Source: Klebsiella ornithinolytica NBRC 105727 = ATCC 31898 (GTDB lineage: Bacteria; Pseudomonadota; Gammaproteobacteria; Enterobacterales; Enterobacteriaceae). From it: a DNA stretch of 64,000 nucleotides. This document shows positions 32,362 through 44,202 of this stretch, piece after piece (position 1 is the stretch's first letter; every line of letters begins with the position of its first letter). A program made the translations under genes and the position numbers. Under the pieces are notes generated by a model that was given only the letters and a program-made list of their open reading frames with translations, ran no database searches and was not told where the DNA came from. Location: contig NZ_BCYR01000001.1 in the NCBI RefSeq assembly GCF_001598295.1, forward strand, positions 372,001-436,000, given 5' to 3'.

Positions 32362-33381
32362 TTAACTTATTTTGGCAATCTGACGCTTTAATGCCCGATA
32401 GAGAGGATAATCGATAAATCGGGCATAAATATAGGCAATGAATATTGAGGCAAATGCCGCTAATGATATCGATACCCAGGCATTCTCAGCGTCAAAAATG
32501 AATCCGGATACGATAACCAGCTCATGCAATAAATATAAAGGGAAACTAATATAACCGAGAAATAAGAATAAATTTGAGGTGAAAACTCTCTTTATTAGTT
32601 GATTATCAGGAAGGTGATCGATGAAGAGCATCGGGATAAATGCAACGAATAAAAAGTAATCCAGTCGGCTATGGTTCATAGCATATACGCCAACGATCGA
32701 TACGACAGCCGCAGCGGTAATAAAAAATGCCATAAATTTTTCTTTCATCAGACACTTAAAATACTCTGTCTGTGATAAAGAAAAAAACAATGAACCAATC
32801 AGCATTGACAGCATTGCTGTCAGCATTGATGGGGGTATCCCTGATGGATGTTTATGCCACAGGAAAATAAAAAACAATCCTGCAACAACAGCGCGAGTCA
32901 TATTTCCTAATCGCGTAAAGATCAGAGGAATTAAAAGCGATACCCAGAATTCAATACTGATACTCCACGATGGTTCATTGACTAACTTGAAGTCATGCCA
33001 ATAAAGACCATGAAGAAATAATATATTTTTTAATATCACGCTAATAGAAAAAACATCCGGGCTGGAAACGTAGCCGCCATGGTGCGCATTATAGTAATAA
33101 ATGGCTACCATCAGCATCGTCGACAGAAAATGAAGCGGCCATAATCGGGCAAATCGTGTAAGAACGTATTTGAAAAAGTTTCCTGATGCGTGGGCATAGG
33201 TTAGAACAAAGCCACTCATGATGAAAAAATATACCACACACAGATAGGCACCGCTAAATGGTCTGACTTGCGGCCAACCCATAAAGCTGCCAAACATATG
33301 GCTGAGCATGACCATACCCGCCAATATCCCACGAGTGCCATCAATGGCATCAAATCTGTTAACAGACAATCTACACCCCAT
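32362..33381 (-). CDS. Membrane acyltransferase (acyltransferase 3 family), O-antigen locus
   Basis: About 339 residues with roughly ten membrane helices. The family opening RFDAIDGTRGILAGMVMLSH has the catalytic His, followed by FFIMSGFVL and RFARLWPLHF near residues 50-80. These enzymes usually O-acetylate sugars of surface polymers. The start is uncertain: the frame runs to a TTG at 33450 with no ribosome-binding site, so the ATG at 33381 just before the conserved region was chosen. It is the last gene of the O locus beside hisI and may acetylate the galactan. Low GC compared with his. Confidence 0.82.
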   Translation of the reverse strand: MGCRLSVNRFDAIDGTRGILAGMVMLSHMFGSFMGWPQVRPFSGAYLCVVYFFIMSGFVLTYAHASGNFFKYVLTRFARLWPLHFLSTMLMVAIYYYNAHHGGYVSSPDVFSISVILKNILFLHGLYWHDFKLVNEPSWSISIEFWVSLLIPLIFTRLGNMTRAVVAGLFFIFLWHKHPSGIPPSMLTAMLSMLIGSLFFSLSQTEYFKCLMKEKFMAFFITAAAVVSIVGVYAMNHSRLDYFLFVAFIPMLFIDHLPDNQLIKRVFTSNLFLFLGYISFPLYLLHELVIVSGFIFDAENAWVSISLAAFASIFIAYIYARFIDYPLYRALKRQIAKIS

Positions 33382-33717
33382 ATTCCAATGAGTAAAACTA
33401 CATTCTTTTAGAAGAAAGAATTTATTAGTAATAAAAAGAATAGCTATCAATATTCAAAGGTGATTACTGCCCAATAGGAAAAATTTTAAAGGCAGGAAGT
33501 CACAAAAAACACAAGTACACACATCAAAATTTTACTGCCCCCAGTAAAACTCGACAAAAAATCTATTACTCTCTAGCTAATAAATCATTAATCTAACAGG
33601 AATAGAGACTCGCAAATCATGTGACCACGAGCTCTTTTATTTAACGAAAAAACATCTTTATTGAAAATAACAAGATCACTGACAAAGAAGTGAAACTTGC
33701 TTAACTTCTTTTTGAAA

Positions 33718-35022
33718 TTATTTAAAAAAACGTCTTACCACTCGTAGCGGCTTAGTCAACTTCCAGGATAAAGAAGAGATTAAATTTTTGTGATGCTGAT
33801 AAATTTCATTGAACTCTTGCTGTTTGATAGTCATTTCATGATGCATATCATTATTTTTGTCGGTTAACTGACGAATATTCTGTTCCTGTTCAGTTACCCG
33901 CTCTTCAATCTCATGCAATTGATTATGCAATATCGCATTTTCATCCTTTTGCTCGGCGAATGAGTGGGTAAGCGTCTCAACTTCTTGCTGTAATGCGGAG
34001 CTCCTGGCCTGGAAAAACTCAAGTTCCTTCAGAACCCGATCTTTAAGTGAGAATAGGTACTCTTCAGCTGACAGCGTGGTGATCCTATGATGGGCGGCGG
34101 CGATAAATTCATCATAAAAATCATCACTCTTTGCATCCAGCGCAACAACGAACTCTTTCACTTGCTGATAAAACGGGTGAAATGCCGGACCAGAAATCGT
34201 GTTTAAATGCCACTCAAGGAACACGACAACATAGTTTTTATAATCTCTGAGACGGTGTTCCATCATCCCCTGCTGACAGATAAACGCTTTAAGAGCCACC
34301 AATGCTTCAACAGCACAGCGGTGCGACTCTGCTCGCGTGGCGGATAGGGATTCACTACGGTTGATGGTATGAGAAATTAACGTTTCATTTAAGACCGAAA
34401 TTCTGTTCGCCATGAGCATAAATGCGCAGACGAAGAAAAGATCGTTGGTCGTCCTGATTTCCTGAAAACGAAGCTGATGACTAGTAATAAATTGACGCCT
34501 GAGAAGCTTGTCCCATGGCCACCAGACAAAGGTGCGGAAAAAGTCAGAGGGAATATCCTGGGATGAAAAAAACTTGAGATCAGGTAACAGCTCCTGGCGC
34601 ACTGACCACGGCATCGGAGCATAAACCTGCAAGGCGGGATCAAAAGACTGGCTGCGACAGATAACGACATCTGCTTGTATATCGCTAGCACGTGCGTACA
34701 TGCGCTCCAACATTATGTTATCGGCATAATCGTCGTCATCAAGAAAAATAACGTACTCACCGGTAGCAGCATCCAACCCGATGTTTCTTGAGCCTCCCCC
34801 ACCAAGATTTGTCGTGTTGTTAATGACTCTAATTCGTGAATCAGTTTCAGCCAGCGCCGAGACAATCTCTAAGGTATTATCGTCAGAACAATCGTTGACA
34901 ATAATGATTTCAATATCATTTAATGTTTGCGACAAAACAGTGCTCAATGTGTCGGAAATATATCCCGCCGCATTGTGCACAGGGATAATAACGGAAACAG
35001 CTATACTCTCTTTTTCAGACAT
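33718..35022 (-). CDS. GT2 glycosyltransferase with C-terminal coiled coil (KfoC-like)
   Basis: 434 residues. The GT-A domain is at the N terminus: VSVIIPVHNAAGYI (9-22), VNDCSDDNT and the metal-binding IFLDDDDYAD near 92. From about residue 320 to 400 a long charged coiled coil follows (LQQEVETLTHSFAEQK, then repeated Glu/Gln/Leu heptads), ending in a basic amphipathic tail (KLTKPLRVVRRFFK) that may bind the membrane. Some Klebsiella O1/O2 loci carry a gene called kfoC after wbbO, and this is likely its counterpart. Its role in galactan synthesis is not established here. Confidence 0.8.
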   Translation of the reverse strand: MSEKESIAVSVIIPVHNAAGYISDTLSTVLSQTLNDIEIIIVNDCSDDNTLEIVSALAETDSRIRVINNTTNLGGGGSRNIGLDAATGEYVIFLDDDDYADNIMLERMYARASDIQADVVICRSQSFDPALQVYAPMPWSVRQELLPDLKFFSSQDIPSDFFRTFVWWPWDKLLRRQFITSHQLRFQEIRTTNDLFFVCAFMLMANRISVLNETLISHTINRSESLSATRAESHRCAVEALVALKAFICQQGMMEHRLRDYKNYVVVFLEWHLNTISGPAFHPFYQQVKEFVVALDAKSDDFYDEFIAAAHHRITTLSAEEYLFSLKDRVLKELEFFQARSSALQQEVETLTHSFAEQKDENAILHNQLHEIEERVTEQEQNIRQLTDKNNDMHHEMTIKQQEFNEIYQHHKNLISSLSWKLTKPLRVVRRFFK

Positions 35023-35143
35023 GCAATCACCTTGACGCTTAGCTTATAAACGCAATTATATTTATTTATGGGTAGCGTTTAATTTGTAGGTTGCCAGTTT
35101 ATTAAGGATGGGTAAGATGAAAGCGACTGAGCTTCATCAAAAA

Positions 35144-36277
35144 TTACTCTTCAACAACATCACGATATGTTTTTAATGTTTTATTAATGATCATCACGCT
35201 CGAGAATTTATCTTGAATGCGTTTTCTGCCATTGATACCCATTGCGACGCGCGTTTCTGGGTTATCCAACAGGAAACCGAGTTTCTCCGCTAATTCCTCG
35301 ACAGATTTACTTTTTACAATCAACCCATTATCGTTATTGATAATTAAGCTATCACAGCCACCAACATCATAAGCGATACAAGCGCGCCCGACAGAGGAAG
35401 CTTCCAGCAAGATACGCGGTACGCCTTCGGCGTAGACCGACGGCAAAGCAACGATATTTGATTCTTCAATTAAATCAAATACATTAGAGCAATGACCGAG
35501 CCAGTTAATCACGCCTTCGCTTTGCCACTTCTGTATCGTCGCTAGCGGAATCGCGTCTTTATCATTCTCAACTAAAATACCGGCAACATTCAGCGTAAAG
35601 TGAATATTTTTATTACTCAGTATTTTTTTGGCTTCAATCAGGTCACCCAGTCCTTTACTCCACAGCATACGGCTGGCAAAAAGGACGACCGGAACATCAC
35701 GCTGCTGCTCCAGAGAGTATTTGTAAATCTCAGGATTAATACCCGCGCCATCAATAACAATAGTCTGTTTGTAATCGATACCAACCAGATCGGCAAGTTT
35801 AGCTCTGTCTTTATCATGTTCGAACATAAACAAACTGCATTTGTTACTGGCGATATACTTATATGCCATAACAGTAAAACTTCGCAGCAGCTTAAGACAG
35901 GCAGACTCTGCGGAAAATACTCGGCCCAAACCGACAAAACTCAGAATAACAGGACGATGGGTACTTTTAGCCAGAAAACCGCCGATCAAACAGGGCTTGA
36001 TGGTAATGCAGTGCAATAAATCTGGGTTGATGTTTTGAATAATTTTCCGAGCCTTAGAAAAGGCCCGAAAGAAAATCAAAACATTGAATGATTGAGCGAC
36101 AAGTGGAATGTTATGGCAAACAAAACCTAATGTCCTGAATTTTTCCGCTATTTTATCATCGACAAAATGGCTAATAATGTGAATCTCATAACCGGCATCT
36201 CGGGCGGCAATTGCACGATCGGTCCAATGCAAATCAAAATACCAATCCGAATTTATGAAATAACACAGTTTTTTCAT
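35144..36277 (-). CDS. wbbO: Galactosyltransferase WbbO (GT4), D-galactan I
   Basis: About 377 residues starting MKKLCYFINSDWYFDLHWTDRA. It is a GT-B fold GT4 enzyme with the C-terminal donor site VALPSVYAEGVPRILLEAS near residue 280. In Klebsiella O2a synthesis WbbO adds the first Galp and Galf residues to GlcNAc-PP-undecaprenol. The frame is open to a GTG at 36289 that follows the wbbN stop directly, but the ATG at 36277 has a GGA box. It sits in the invariant wzm-wzt-wbbM-glf-wbbN-wbbO order. Confidence 0.92.
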   Translation of the reverse strand: MKKLCYFINSDWYFDLHWTDRAIAARDAGYEIHIISHFVDDKIAEKFRTLGFVCHNIPLVAQSFNVLIFFRAFSKARKIIQNINPDLLHCITIKPCLIGGFLAKSTHRPVILSFVGLGRVFSAESACLKLLRSFTVMAYKYIASNKCSLFMFEHDKDRAKLADLVGIDYKQTIVIDGAGINPEIYKYSLEQQRDVPVVLFASRMLWSKGLGDLIEAKKILSNKNIHFTLNVAGILVENDKDAIPLATIQKWQSEGVINWLGHCSNVFDLIEESNIVALPSVYAEGVPRILLEASSVGRACIAYDVGGCDSLIINNDNGLIVKSKSVEELAEKLGFLLDNPETRVAMGINGRKRIQDKFSSVMIINKTLKTYRDVVEE

Positions 36278-36289
36278 TGCTATGTCCAC

Positions 36290-38349
<2,060 letters not shown>

Positions 38350-40242
38350 TTAGCCAAGAATCGAACGGCGAACTTTATAATAATATTTGGTGAGCTTATT
38401 TCTTCTTGGCGAACCGACAGGAGCATATTTGTTAACATATGGCATTAAAGCTCTTTTAATCTTTGTCTGCAGTAACACGGTTTGCTGCAGTTCAGTATGT
38501 TGGTTAGGTACTACCGTGGCCACAGGTAACTGGCGATAGTAGATTTCTTTTTCCCATGGCGTATTTAAAACATTCTCAAGAAAATCATCATAGAAATCGA
38601 CTTTCTCAGTATTCCATGGTTTGTTTTCACCCGCATAGTGAATCATTTTTGGATTTCTTCTGGCTTGTAAAAAGCGCATATAGGTTGAAAACTTAAGATT
38701 CGGGAAGAAATCATCGGTATTACCATTACCATGGTACACGTTCCATTCTAATGGTAAGAATTTGACTCGGCCAAAGAAGACTTTGTTCATGATATCCTGA
38801 TCTAAGAACCAATACTTTTTGGCTTTCAATGCTGACATCAATTGAGCAAAGGTATTCTCTGTAACCATTTGTTCGACATTAAAAACAATAATCCCGGCCT
38901 GAAAATATTCGTCAGGATTAGTCATTCCTAATGTCTTTTTCAGGTATTGCTCTGCAGGCATAATGCCATCATCTGATTCTGACATGGTACCAAACTTCAC
39001 AAACCCTTCCATGACGATGTCTTTAACAGCGGCAACCAGGTTAGTGCCGATCTCGACATCCAGAAGTGTCGCCAAATCAGCCTTCACCACGGTGTCAGAA
39101 TCGATAAACACAACTTTTTTATACTCGCGGAAAAGTTGCGGGATGAACAAGCGCGCATAGGTCGACGCACTAAAATGTGCACGGGTATGAACATCACTCA
39201 TCTCAGTGAATGAATTCACATCAAAAAAGCGCAATGATATGTTGTTATGACCAGCAACTAGCTTGATAAGGCGTTGTTTATTTAAATGACTGACCTTATT
39301 TTCCAGAACAACGATATCATAGTTTCTGTTCGCATCAGAATGGCGAACAATTGAATTGATTAATGCCCCGCCACTTAATGCATAGTTATTATCAAAACTG
39401 ATAACAACCGGTACGCTTTCGTCAAAAACGGGCTTTAATTTACCATTAAATGTTTCAGCAGTAACAAACGTGCGCTGTAGTTCTTTTATTTTTAGCTGTT
39501 TATCTTGTTGACATTTGATGATATAGATATTGAATAAACGCTCAGCAATGTGTCCTATAACTCGTTTTTCTTGAGCGTTGTAGTTATTCATCGAAATCCG
39601 ATCTTCAAGATTAGACAAAATAGCAAAAAGCCATTCAGAATAATCCAGGAACATGTCTTTGCGCATAACAAACATGTTCGTATAATAACCATCAGTTGCA
39701 TTATTGAATTGTTGAATCGCAGCTTTATATTGTGGATACAGCTCTTCAACGACATCCAGGGCAGACTGATAGTCTTTAATGTGTAAAAACTCACCTTTTG
39801 CATAATGATCAAGGTTATTCTTACTTCCTGCCGATGTTACCGACCATTTTTTGGGTAACAGCAGATCATATCCATCAACGCAGGTGCTTATGGATTCATC
39901 ACTTAATCCAAACTGGCTTTCGTATTCGGCATTGATGAGCGGGTAGTTGACCACCCCCCAGTTATCCTCAGGATGATTTTGTTGTTCTGCAAAGTTCAAG
40001 TGTCTGCGGTAATGCATGAATCCCACATAGTCAGCCAGGGATTCATTCTTCCACACCCAGTAGTGGGCCGTCAGCTCACAATAGAAGGGGTTTTTAAAGG
40101 AAATGTTGTCTCCGCTATCATCCCCTTCACAGCCAATATCATTATAAGTATTAGCCTTCCCGACATGCAGTGGTTTAATAATAGAGGCATTTAGAAAAGC
40201 ACTGGGTTTGTGGTGACATGTATAAATTTTGATACTATTCAT
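38350..40242 (-). CDS. wbbM: Bifunctional galactosyltransferase WbbM (DUF4422/GT111 plus GT8)
   Basis: 630 residues. The N-terminal domain (about 1-240) is DUF4422-like with LADYVGFMHYRRHLNF near residue 70. The C-terminal domain (about 270-560) is GT8-like with the metal motif VVFIDSDTVVKADL near 377 and FLDQDIMNKVFFG near 485. A basic tail ends the protein. WbbM is the polymerising enzyme of Klebsiella D-galactan I, with separate Galp and Galf transferase sites. It is followed by glf. Confidence 0.93.
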   Translation of the reverse strand: MNSIKIYTCHHKPSAFLNASIIKPLHVGKANTYNDIGCEGDDSGDNISFKNPFYCELTAHYWVWKNESLADYVGFMHYRRHLNFAEQQNHPEDNWGVVNYPLINAEYESQFGLSDESISTCVDGYDLLLPKKWSVTSAGSKNNLDHYAKGEFLHIKDYQSALDVVEELYPQYKAAIQQFNNATDGYYTNMFVMRKDMFLDYSEWLFAILSNLEDRISMNNYNAQEKRVIGHIAERLFNIYIIKCQQDKQLKIKELQRTFVTAETFNGKLKPVFDESVPVVISFDNNYALSGGALINSIVRHSDANRNYDIVVLENKVSHLNKQRLIKLVAGHNNISLRFFDVNSFTEMSDVHTRAHFSASTYARLFIPQLFREYKKVVFIDSDTVVKADLATLLDVEIGTNLVAAVKDIVMEGFVKFGTMSESDDGIMPAEQYLKKTLGMTNPDEYFQAGIIVFNVEQMVTENTFAQLMSALKAKKYWFLDQDIMNKVFFGRVKFLPLEWNVYHGNGNTDDFFPNLKFSTYMRFLQARRNPKMIHYAGENKPWNTEKVDFYDDFLENVLNTPWEKEIYYRQLPVATVVPNQHTELQQTVLLQTKIKRALMPYVNKYAPVGSPRRNKLTKYYYKVRRSILG

Positions 40243-40256
40243 CTTATTACCAATTA

Positions 40257-40997
40257 TTAAGCCATTGCTTGCTTGTAAAGTTCAATGATTCTCTCTGCTG
40301 AGCCAATTTCACGGAGTTTATGGTTTTCGATCCAAACAACTCTGTCACAGATTTTTTCAACATCACTCATATTGTGGCTAACGAATAATATCGTTACACC
40401 CTTATTTTTGAAGTCTCGTATTGTTTGTATACATTTGGCCTGGAACGAAATGTCACCGACAGCAAGTACCTCATCGATAATAAGTATATCGGGTTCTACC
40501 TGGCTGATGACAGAGAATCCAAGCTTCGCAAGCATACCACTTGAGTACACGCGAATAGGTTCGTCAATGAAATCACCCAGCTCGGAGAACTCAATTATCC
40601 GATCCATCCGTTGCTGAACCTCTTTGCGGCGTAGCCCAAGCAGGGTCGCATTGAGATAAATATTTTCTCGCCCGGTTAATTCAGGGTGAAAACCGCCGCC
40701 TAGCTCAAGCATTGAGGCAACGCGCCCCTGGGTTGTAACAGTGCCTTTTGTTGGCTTAATGACGCCGGCCACCAGCCCGAGGGAGGTACTTTTCCCTGCG
40801 CCGTTACGACCAATCAGCGCTACGGCCTCGCCTTTACCCACGGTGAAGGTAATGTCTTCGATCGCAAGATATTTACGCCCTTTTAACAGCTGAAAAGCTC
40901 TTTTAGGGTGAAATACGAGATCCTTAATTCCTGAGCCAATATGGTGGTAAAGAGGATACTCTTTCGTAACGTGACTAAAGTTTATTACTGGTTCCAT
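40257..40997 (-). CDS. wzt: O-antigen ABC exporter, ATPase Wzt (short form)
   Basis: 246 residues. Walker A is ALIGRNGAGKSTSL near residue 60, the signature is VYSSGMLAKLGFS and Walker B is DILIIDEVLAVGD. The protein ends right after the nucleotide-binding domain, without the C-terminal carbohydrate-binding domain of O9a/O12 type Wzt, as is usual for D-galactan I, where export is not tied to chain-end capping. The ATG overlaps the end of wzm. Confidence 0.95.
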   Translation of the reverse strand: MEPVINFSHVTKEYPLYHHIGSGIKDLVFHPKRAFQLLKGRKYLAIEDITFTVGKGEAVALIGRNGAGKSTSLGLVAGVIKPTKGTVTTQGRVASMLELGGGFHPELTGRENIYLNATLLGLRRKEVQQRMDRIIEFSELGDFIDEPIRVYSSGMLAKLGFSVISQVEPDILIIDEVLAVGDISFQAKCIQTIRDFKNKGVTILFVSHNMSDVEKICDRVVWIENHKLREIGSAERIIELYKQAMA

Positions 40998-41776
40998 TAC
41001 AAAATCTCTGCAAATCGATATTTTAATTTATTAAAAATACTCAGGCCCACAATTGTCAGGACTAAACCTGTAATGTAAAGGATTGAAATATATTCATAAT
41101 TTAAGACGCCATCCATGAACAGCTGCCGCCAGCTGAGGATCATGCTTGCCAGAGGATTATAGGTAATAATCCAGCTAAATTTTTCAGGAATCATATCTGA
41201 CGCATATAATATCGGCGTGCAATAAAACATGAGCATGATACCAAGGCTGACAAATCGCTCTAAATCCCTGAAGAACAGATTTAGCGTAGAAAATATGATT
41301 GAAATACCAAATGTAAAAATTACCTGACCAAGCGCAATAATTGGTACGCCCCAGAGCCATGAGAGCGATGGACGCATACCATACACGAACAGGAATGCAA
41401 TAATCACAGGAATTGTACACAAGAAATGTAACCCTTCCATCATGACATTACTCAATGGAATAACTGAGCGCGGAAAAACTGTTTTTTTGATTATTTGCGC
41501 ATTGGCTATAAACGAAAACAAGGAATTTGTCGCCGAGCTGGCAAACCACTGCCACGGAAATAAACCGGTAATCAAGAAAAGGGTATAATTCGGGATCTGC
41601 ACTCGCATAACGAGTTTAAAAATGAAATAATATATCATTGCAAAAAGCAGTGGATTCGCAATTGACCATAAGTAACCAAATACGCTGCTTTTATAACGTA
41701 CCTTTAAATCTTTGTTTGTTATAACAACAAGAAGATCAAACAAATACCCTATATTATACTTCATTTTTATACTCAT
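40997..41776 (-). CDS. wzm: O-antigen ABC exporter, permease Wzm
   Basis: 259 residues with about six membrane helices of the ABC-2 type. The opening DLKVRYKSSVFGYLWSIANPLL, an amphipathic stretch before helix 1, is typical, as is the FRDLERF coupling-helix region near 170. With Wzt it exports undecaprenyl-linked galactan for ligation to lipid A-core. It is the first gene of the O-antigen operon behind a long leader carrying an ops element. The start may also be the ATG four codons later. Confidence 0.94.
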   Translation of the reverse strand: MSIKMKYNIGYLFDLLVVITNKDLKVRYKSSVFGYLWSIANPLLFAMIYYFIFKLVMRVQIPNYTLFLITGLFPWQWFASSATNSLFSFIANAQIIKKTVFPRSVIPLSNVMMEGLHFLCTIPVIIAFLFVYGMRPSLSWLWGVPIIALGQVIFTFGISIIFSTLNLFFRDLERFVSLGIMLMFYCTPILYASDMIPEKFSWIITYNPLASMILSWRQLFMDGVLNYEYISILYITGLVLTIVGLSIFNKLKYRFAEIL

Positions 41777-42073
41777 AAATTATTCTACAAAAAATTCCGT
41801 ACGTAATATGTATCAAACAGAATTATCGATAAGATCTGCTGTGCTCGAGAGACGAACAGCTATTCCCATAAACAAAGACCAATTGTAACATTATTTTGCA
41901 CAAGCAATATGTAAACAATCTTTCCTGCGCATTAGCACTCCGGAATCGGAGATGATCGCTAACCTCAGTCACCGCTGAATGAAAATGTGATTCTCGTGGA
42001 AGACACATAAACCATCCTTTAAGATTGTAAATAAAATGTTAAATCGAACAATGAGTTTATTCTAAAATTCAGA

Positions 42074-42104
42074 CACGCTACCGCCATTGGCTATCGCAAC
42101 CAAA
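42074..42104 (-). promoter_or_regulatory. ops / JUMPstart element upstream of the O-antigen operon
   Basis: On the minus strand the sequence reads ATAGCCAATGGCGGTAGCGTG, containing the exact ops core GGCGGTAGCGTG (42074-42085) preceded by a JUMPstart-like stretch. The ops element recruits RfaH to paused RNA polymerase and lets it read long polysaccharide operons. It lies about 300 bp upstream of wzm. Confidence 0.88.
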
Positions 42105-42638
42105 ATGCGGACTCCCCTCTCTAAAGTGTCTGTCTTACCCGGTCTTACCGTAACGAAGAGGATTCGCTCGTCGTTAGCTCCACAAGCATGACCGGCGCAG
42201 CATTCATGAAGCCACAAACAGCCTAGTCAGCGTTCGGCAAAAAAGCTAAAAACAAACGGATATCTGTACTCAGCGCCCCTCTCCGGACTCACATCCATCG
42301 CTACACCGCAACAAATGCACCGCTACTCTCCCCAGTTTATGGCATCCTATCCATCAGGACTTTCTCATTTCACCCTTGAAACCAACAAAAAGCGTCACTC
42401 TCGGCAGTATGACTTCAACAGCCATGTAGCTGGGCGCTCCGCATCTCTACATGAGTCAGGCAGAGTATTAAGTTCGCGGGCAGGCAGCGGCAACACCACC
42501 AGGATAACGTCCTTCCTCACCCTCTCTTGCATAAAAGTGAATTTGACTTTTCTTCAAAAGTGGTCAAATCCGAGCGTCGTAGGGTACGTTTGCTGCGCAT
42601 TATCAATAATGCATCCGTAGGATGTGAATTACGCGCGC

Positions 42639-42644
42639 ATTATA
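42639..42644 (-). promoter_or_regulatory. Possible -10 box of the O-antigen operon
   Basis: A perfect TATAAT on the minus strand about 555 bp upstream of the ops element. The -35 region 17 bases away is poor, so this is tentative. Confidence 0.3.
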
Positions 42645-43147
42645 GCTCTGGTCTGGAAGAATAAAAATGAAAAAGCATGACCAATCCATTCAGCCAAAAA
42701 ATACACAGTTGCTGCACATTATTCGAACACTTCAACGCACCCACTTAACAATATGATTATAAAAGAAAAAATAGATTTCATTACTATCATTACAATAGTA
42801 ATACTGACTGATTATTGAGGAATTGTTCGGAAAATATATAAAAAGAAACAATATTGACCAGACTCAGCCTTTCCGCTGCTTTGCTTGCGAGGCGAACAGA
42901 GTACGGTAACTATCAAAGAACAGCAGTAACAATTATTCAGCTAACTTATTTTCATGTAATAATGATTATCATTTGCGAACTTACCCTAAAATCTTCAGCA
43001 CTCACCAGGACCCGGGAAGTGTGCAACCCTGCACTTTCTACGGTACCCGCTTATATCCTGCAACGGTAAAGCAGATGATCCCGAAGGCAAGCCAGTGTAA
43101 AATCGACAAATATATATAGCGGGGAACACCGAACCCGGAGGATGAAT

Positions 43148-44152
43148 ATGAAGTTTTTAGTCACTGGAGCCGCAGGATTTATCGGCTTTCATGCAAGTCA
43201 GCGCCTTCTGGAGGCGGGTCATGAGGTTGTTGGCATCGACAACATGAACGATTACTACGATGTCAATCTCAAGCAGTCTCGCCTGGATCTTTTACAGTCT
43301 CCTCGGTTCAGTTTTTACAAAATCGATCTTGCCGATCGCGAAGGCATGGCGCAAATTTTTGCTACTGAGAAGTTTGATCGGGTGATCCATCTGGCAGCGC
43401 AGGCTGGCGTGCGTTATTCGCTGGAAAATCCGCATGCCTATGCCGATGCCAACCTGATTGGTTATCTGAACATTCTGGAAGGCTGCCGACACAACAAAGT
43501 ACAACATTTGCTGTACGCCTCTTCCAGTTCAGTATATGGCCTGAACCGCAAGATGCCGTTCTCCACGAATGATTCGGTCGATCACCCGGTGTCACTGTAT
43601 GCGGCAACCAAAAAAGCCAATGAACTGATGGCGCATACCTACTCTCATCTCTATGGCATCCCCACCACCGGCTTACGTTTCTTCACCGTGTATGGCCCGT
43701 GGGGGCGTCCAGATATGGCCCTGTTCAAATTCACTAAGGCGATGCTGGAAGGTAAGAGCATTGACGTCTACAACTACGGCAAGATGAAGCGTGATTTCAC
43801 CTACATCGATGACATCGTAGAAGCGATTGTCCGCGTGCAGGATGTCATTCCGCAGGCAGATCCTGAATGGACCGTAGAAAACGGCTCACCGGCCACCAGT
43901 TCAGCCCCTTATCGAATCTATAATATCGGCAACAGCTCGCCAGTGGAGTTGATGGACTACATCACCGCTCTGGAAGAAGCGATGGGGATGGAAGCTGAGA
44001 AAAACATGATGCCGATCCAGCCGGGCGATGTCCTGGAAACCAGCGCCGATACCAAACCACTGTATGATCTGGTTGGCTTTAAACCGCAGACATCCGTTAA
44101 GGATGGCGTGAAGAAATTCGTGGAGTGGTACAAGGCGTATTACAACGCCTGA
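43148..44152 (+). CDS. uge: UDP-glucuronate/galacturonate 4-epimerase
   Basis: 334 residues, the length of Klebsiella Uge. It has the NAD-binding FLVTGAAGFIGFHASQRL and catalytic SSSSVYG...VSLYAATKKANELMAH (YxxxK near residue 147). The enzyme interconverts UDP-GlcA and UDP-GalA; in Klebsiella it supplies galacturonic acid for the LPS core and affects capsule retention. GGAGG directly abuts an ATG at 43142, so the ATG at 43148, six bases from the box, is the better start. It is transcribed opposite to the flanking loci and converges on ugd. Confidence 0.93.
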   Translation: MKFLVTGAAGFIGFHASQRLLEAGHEVVGIDNMNDYYDVNLKQSRLDLLQSPRFSFYKIDLADREGMAQIFATEKFDRVIHLAAQAGVRYSLENPHAYADANLIGYLNILEGCRHNKVQHLLYASSSSVYGLNRKMPFSTNDSVDHPVSLYAATKKANELMAHTYSHLYGIPTTGLRFFTVYGPWGRPDMALFKFTKAMLEGKSIDVYNYGKMKRDFTYIDDIVEAIVRVQDVIPQADPEWTVENGSPATSSAPYRIYNIGNSSPVELMDYITALEEAMGMEAEKNMMPIQPGDVLETSADTKPLYDLVGFKPQTSVKDGVKKFVEWYKAYYNA

Positions 44153-44173
44153 GTGGTTACCTGATTCTTTCTG

Positions 44174-44202
44174 AACCGCAATCGCAGGGTTGCGGTTTTT
44201 TT
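44174..44202 (+). terminator. Terminator of uge
   Basis: AACCGCAA and TTGCGGTT form an 8-bp stem followed by five further T, 22 bp past the uge stop. Confidence 0.9.

Larger units (their letters stand above)
41777..43147. promoter_or_regulatory. 1.37-kb regulatory region between wzm and uge
   Basis: No credible gene is seen here; short open frames (41823-42008, 42315-42620, 42854-43069) show no family resemblance or ribosome-binding sites. It holds the ops/JUMPstart element for wzm at 42074-42104. A minus-strand TATAAT at 42639-42644 is a possible -10 box, which would give a leader of about 850 bases. Near uge a plus-strand TATATATA lies at about 43110-43120. The length suggests a long regulated leader or remnants of exchanged DNA. 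Confidence 0.6.

Noticed and set aside
42315-43069. Short plus-strand open frames in the wzm-uge intergenic region
   Set aside because: No family resemblance, no convincing ribosome-binding site, and composition like non-coding DNA.
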